From the NCBI GenBank assembly GCA_963573385.1, contig CAUYLG010051180.1:1-64000 (forward strand): a stretch of 64,000 nt of DNA, given 5' to 3'. Source of the DNA: Cacajao melanocephalus (taxonomy: Eukaryota; Chordata; Mammalia; Primates; Pitheciidae). The first letter of the stretch is position 1. Every line of letters starts with the position of its first letter. Made by a program: the position numbers and the translations under genes. The notes beneath the pieces were generated by a model that was not told the origin of the DNA, did not search any database, and was given only the letters and a program-made list of their open reading frames with translations. This document shows positions 63,256 through 64,000 of the stretch, piece after piece.

Positions 63256-63703
63256 TCTGGCTTGTGTGTGACTGAGCTCACAGGCATCCTCCCAGCTCCT
63301 GCACTTCGTTACTCATCCAAGGGTTTAATGAACCCCTCCCTAGCCCGCCATCTGGGAGGTCAGACTTCAAGTGCATCCTCACATCAGGCCCCAGGCATCA
63401 CCAGTCACCATCAGCATCCTCATCACCACCACACAGACTGGGGACACACACCCTGCCCTGTCCATGGTGCCGCCATCTCTAGGCCCAGGTGTCTGCAGGA
63501 CCCTGAACTTAGGCCCCCAGAGTGGCCATCACAGCCACTGCCTTGCCTCCAACAGACAGGCTGTCCTCCCCACAATGAGGACCAGGTGTCCTGAGACCTC
63601 CTGGATGTGGCCCTGCTGGCCTCAGGCCTCTGGCAAGGGTATCCCTGCTGCAACGCTGTTCCTTCCCAGTCACTGAAATACCGCAGGCAACATAGAGATG
63701 GCG
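63256..63703. other. Spacer between two minisatellites
   Basis: No exon or nameable repeat; a CATCACCA-rich stretch lies near 63400-63430. Confidence 0.4.
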
Positions 63704-63900
63704 GCCAGCTCTTCCCCCAGGCCTTCCCTTCCCCGCGCCCCTGAGTAGTGAGAGTAGAGAGAGAGCAAGCTCTTACCCCGGGGTTCCCCTTCCCTGACCC
63801 CTGCATAGTGAGAGTAAGGAGAGAGCCAGCTCTTCCCCTGGGCCTCCCCTTCCCCCTACCCCTGTGTAGTGAGAGTGGGGAGAGAGCCAGCGCTTCCCCC
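63704..63900. repeat. 60-61 bp minisatellite
   Basis: Unit starts are GCCAGCT at 63704, GCAAGCT at 63765, GCCAGCT at 63825 and GCCAGCG at 63886, giving periods of 61, 60 and 61. Each unit has a CTTCCCC..CCCC part and a TAGTGAGAGTA..GAGAGA part. Confidence 0.9.
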
Positions 63901-64000
63901 CGGCCGCCCCGTCCCCCCCCCCGGGGGCGGGGGAGGGGGGGGGGGGCCCGGGCCTCCCCCGGGCCCCCCCCGCCCCCCCCCCCCGGGGGGGGGGGGGGGG
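63901..64000. other. Degenerate C/G-only sequence at the window end
   Basis: Only two of the last 100 bases or so outside short islands are A or T. The string alternates C-runs and G-runs in the same order and spacing as the pyrimidine and purine parts of the minisatellite unit. A GCCCGGGCCTCCCCC echo of the unit start lies where the next unit is due (about 63947). I read this as unreliable consensus at a contig end. Confidence 0.7.

Noticed and set aside
63901..64000. G-quadruplex or CpG-island function of the terminal C/G runs
   Set aside because: The pattern looks like collapsed consensus of the adjoining minisatellite, so motif calls there are unreliable.

Overview
The window reads as nuclear DNA of an anthropoid primate. 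Dimeric Alu elements of J and S type appear on both strands with target-site duplications. There is a THE1 retrotransposon with both LTRs, and many old MIR, L2, L1M and MLT1 copies. Nothing bacterial or phage-like is present. Protein-coding content is confined to four short exons on the minus strand. Almost all long open frames are shadows of repeats or of low-complexity DNA.

Layout. Bases 1-39,660 are AT-rich and gene-free. In order they hold an L1 5' UTR cut by the window edge, MLT1, MIR and L2 relics, a THE1 provirus (9.72-11.82 kb), an Alu, a decayed HERV-L-class provirus on the minus strand (about 14.3-20.95 kb, with dUTPase-, integrase- and RT-like remnants), more Alus, a second ERVL-like fragment (23.2-24.6 kb), L1M fragments in both orientations (29-36.4 kb), and a cluster of local duplications with an inverted repeat (38.4-39.3 kb). 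At about 39.66 kb, directly at the broken end of an Alu, composition begins to change. By about 39.87 kb it has become a GC-rich, Alu- and MIR-bearing intronic landscape that runs to the right edge.

The gene. Four exons at 61,834-61,640, 59,010-58,809, 49,508-49,405 and 46,227-46,157 (transcribed right to left) have AG/GT borders and join in compatible phases (1, 2, 1, 0). They encode consecutive fibronectin type III segments that I recognise as sidekick, most likely SDK2, a homophilic synaptic adhesion protein. The next exon, expected to begin in phase 0 with a Pro-Pro motif, was not found in the remaining 46 kb. Together with the composition change, this makes 39.66 kb a candidate rearrangement or assembly joint.

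The right edge (63.70-64.0 kb) is a 60-61 bp minisatellite whose later copies keep the period but lose almost all A and T, ending in runs of C and G. That looks like consensus decay at a contig end rather than biology. I found no convincing new biological system. The best leads are the 39.66 kb joint, a 133 bp palindromic element flanked by TCTA in an SDK2 intron, and the 38.4-39.3 kb inverted-repeat cluster.
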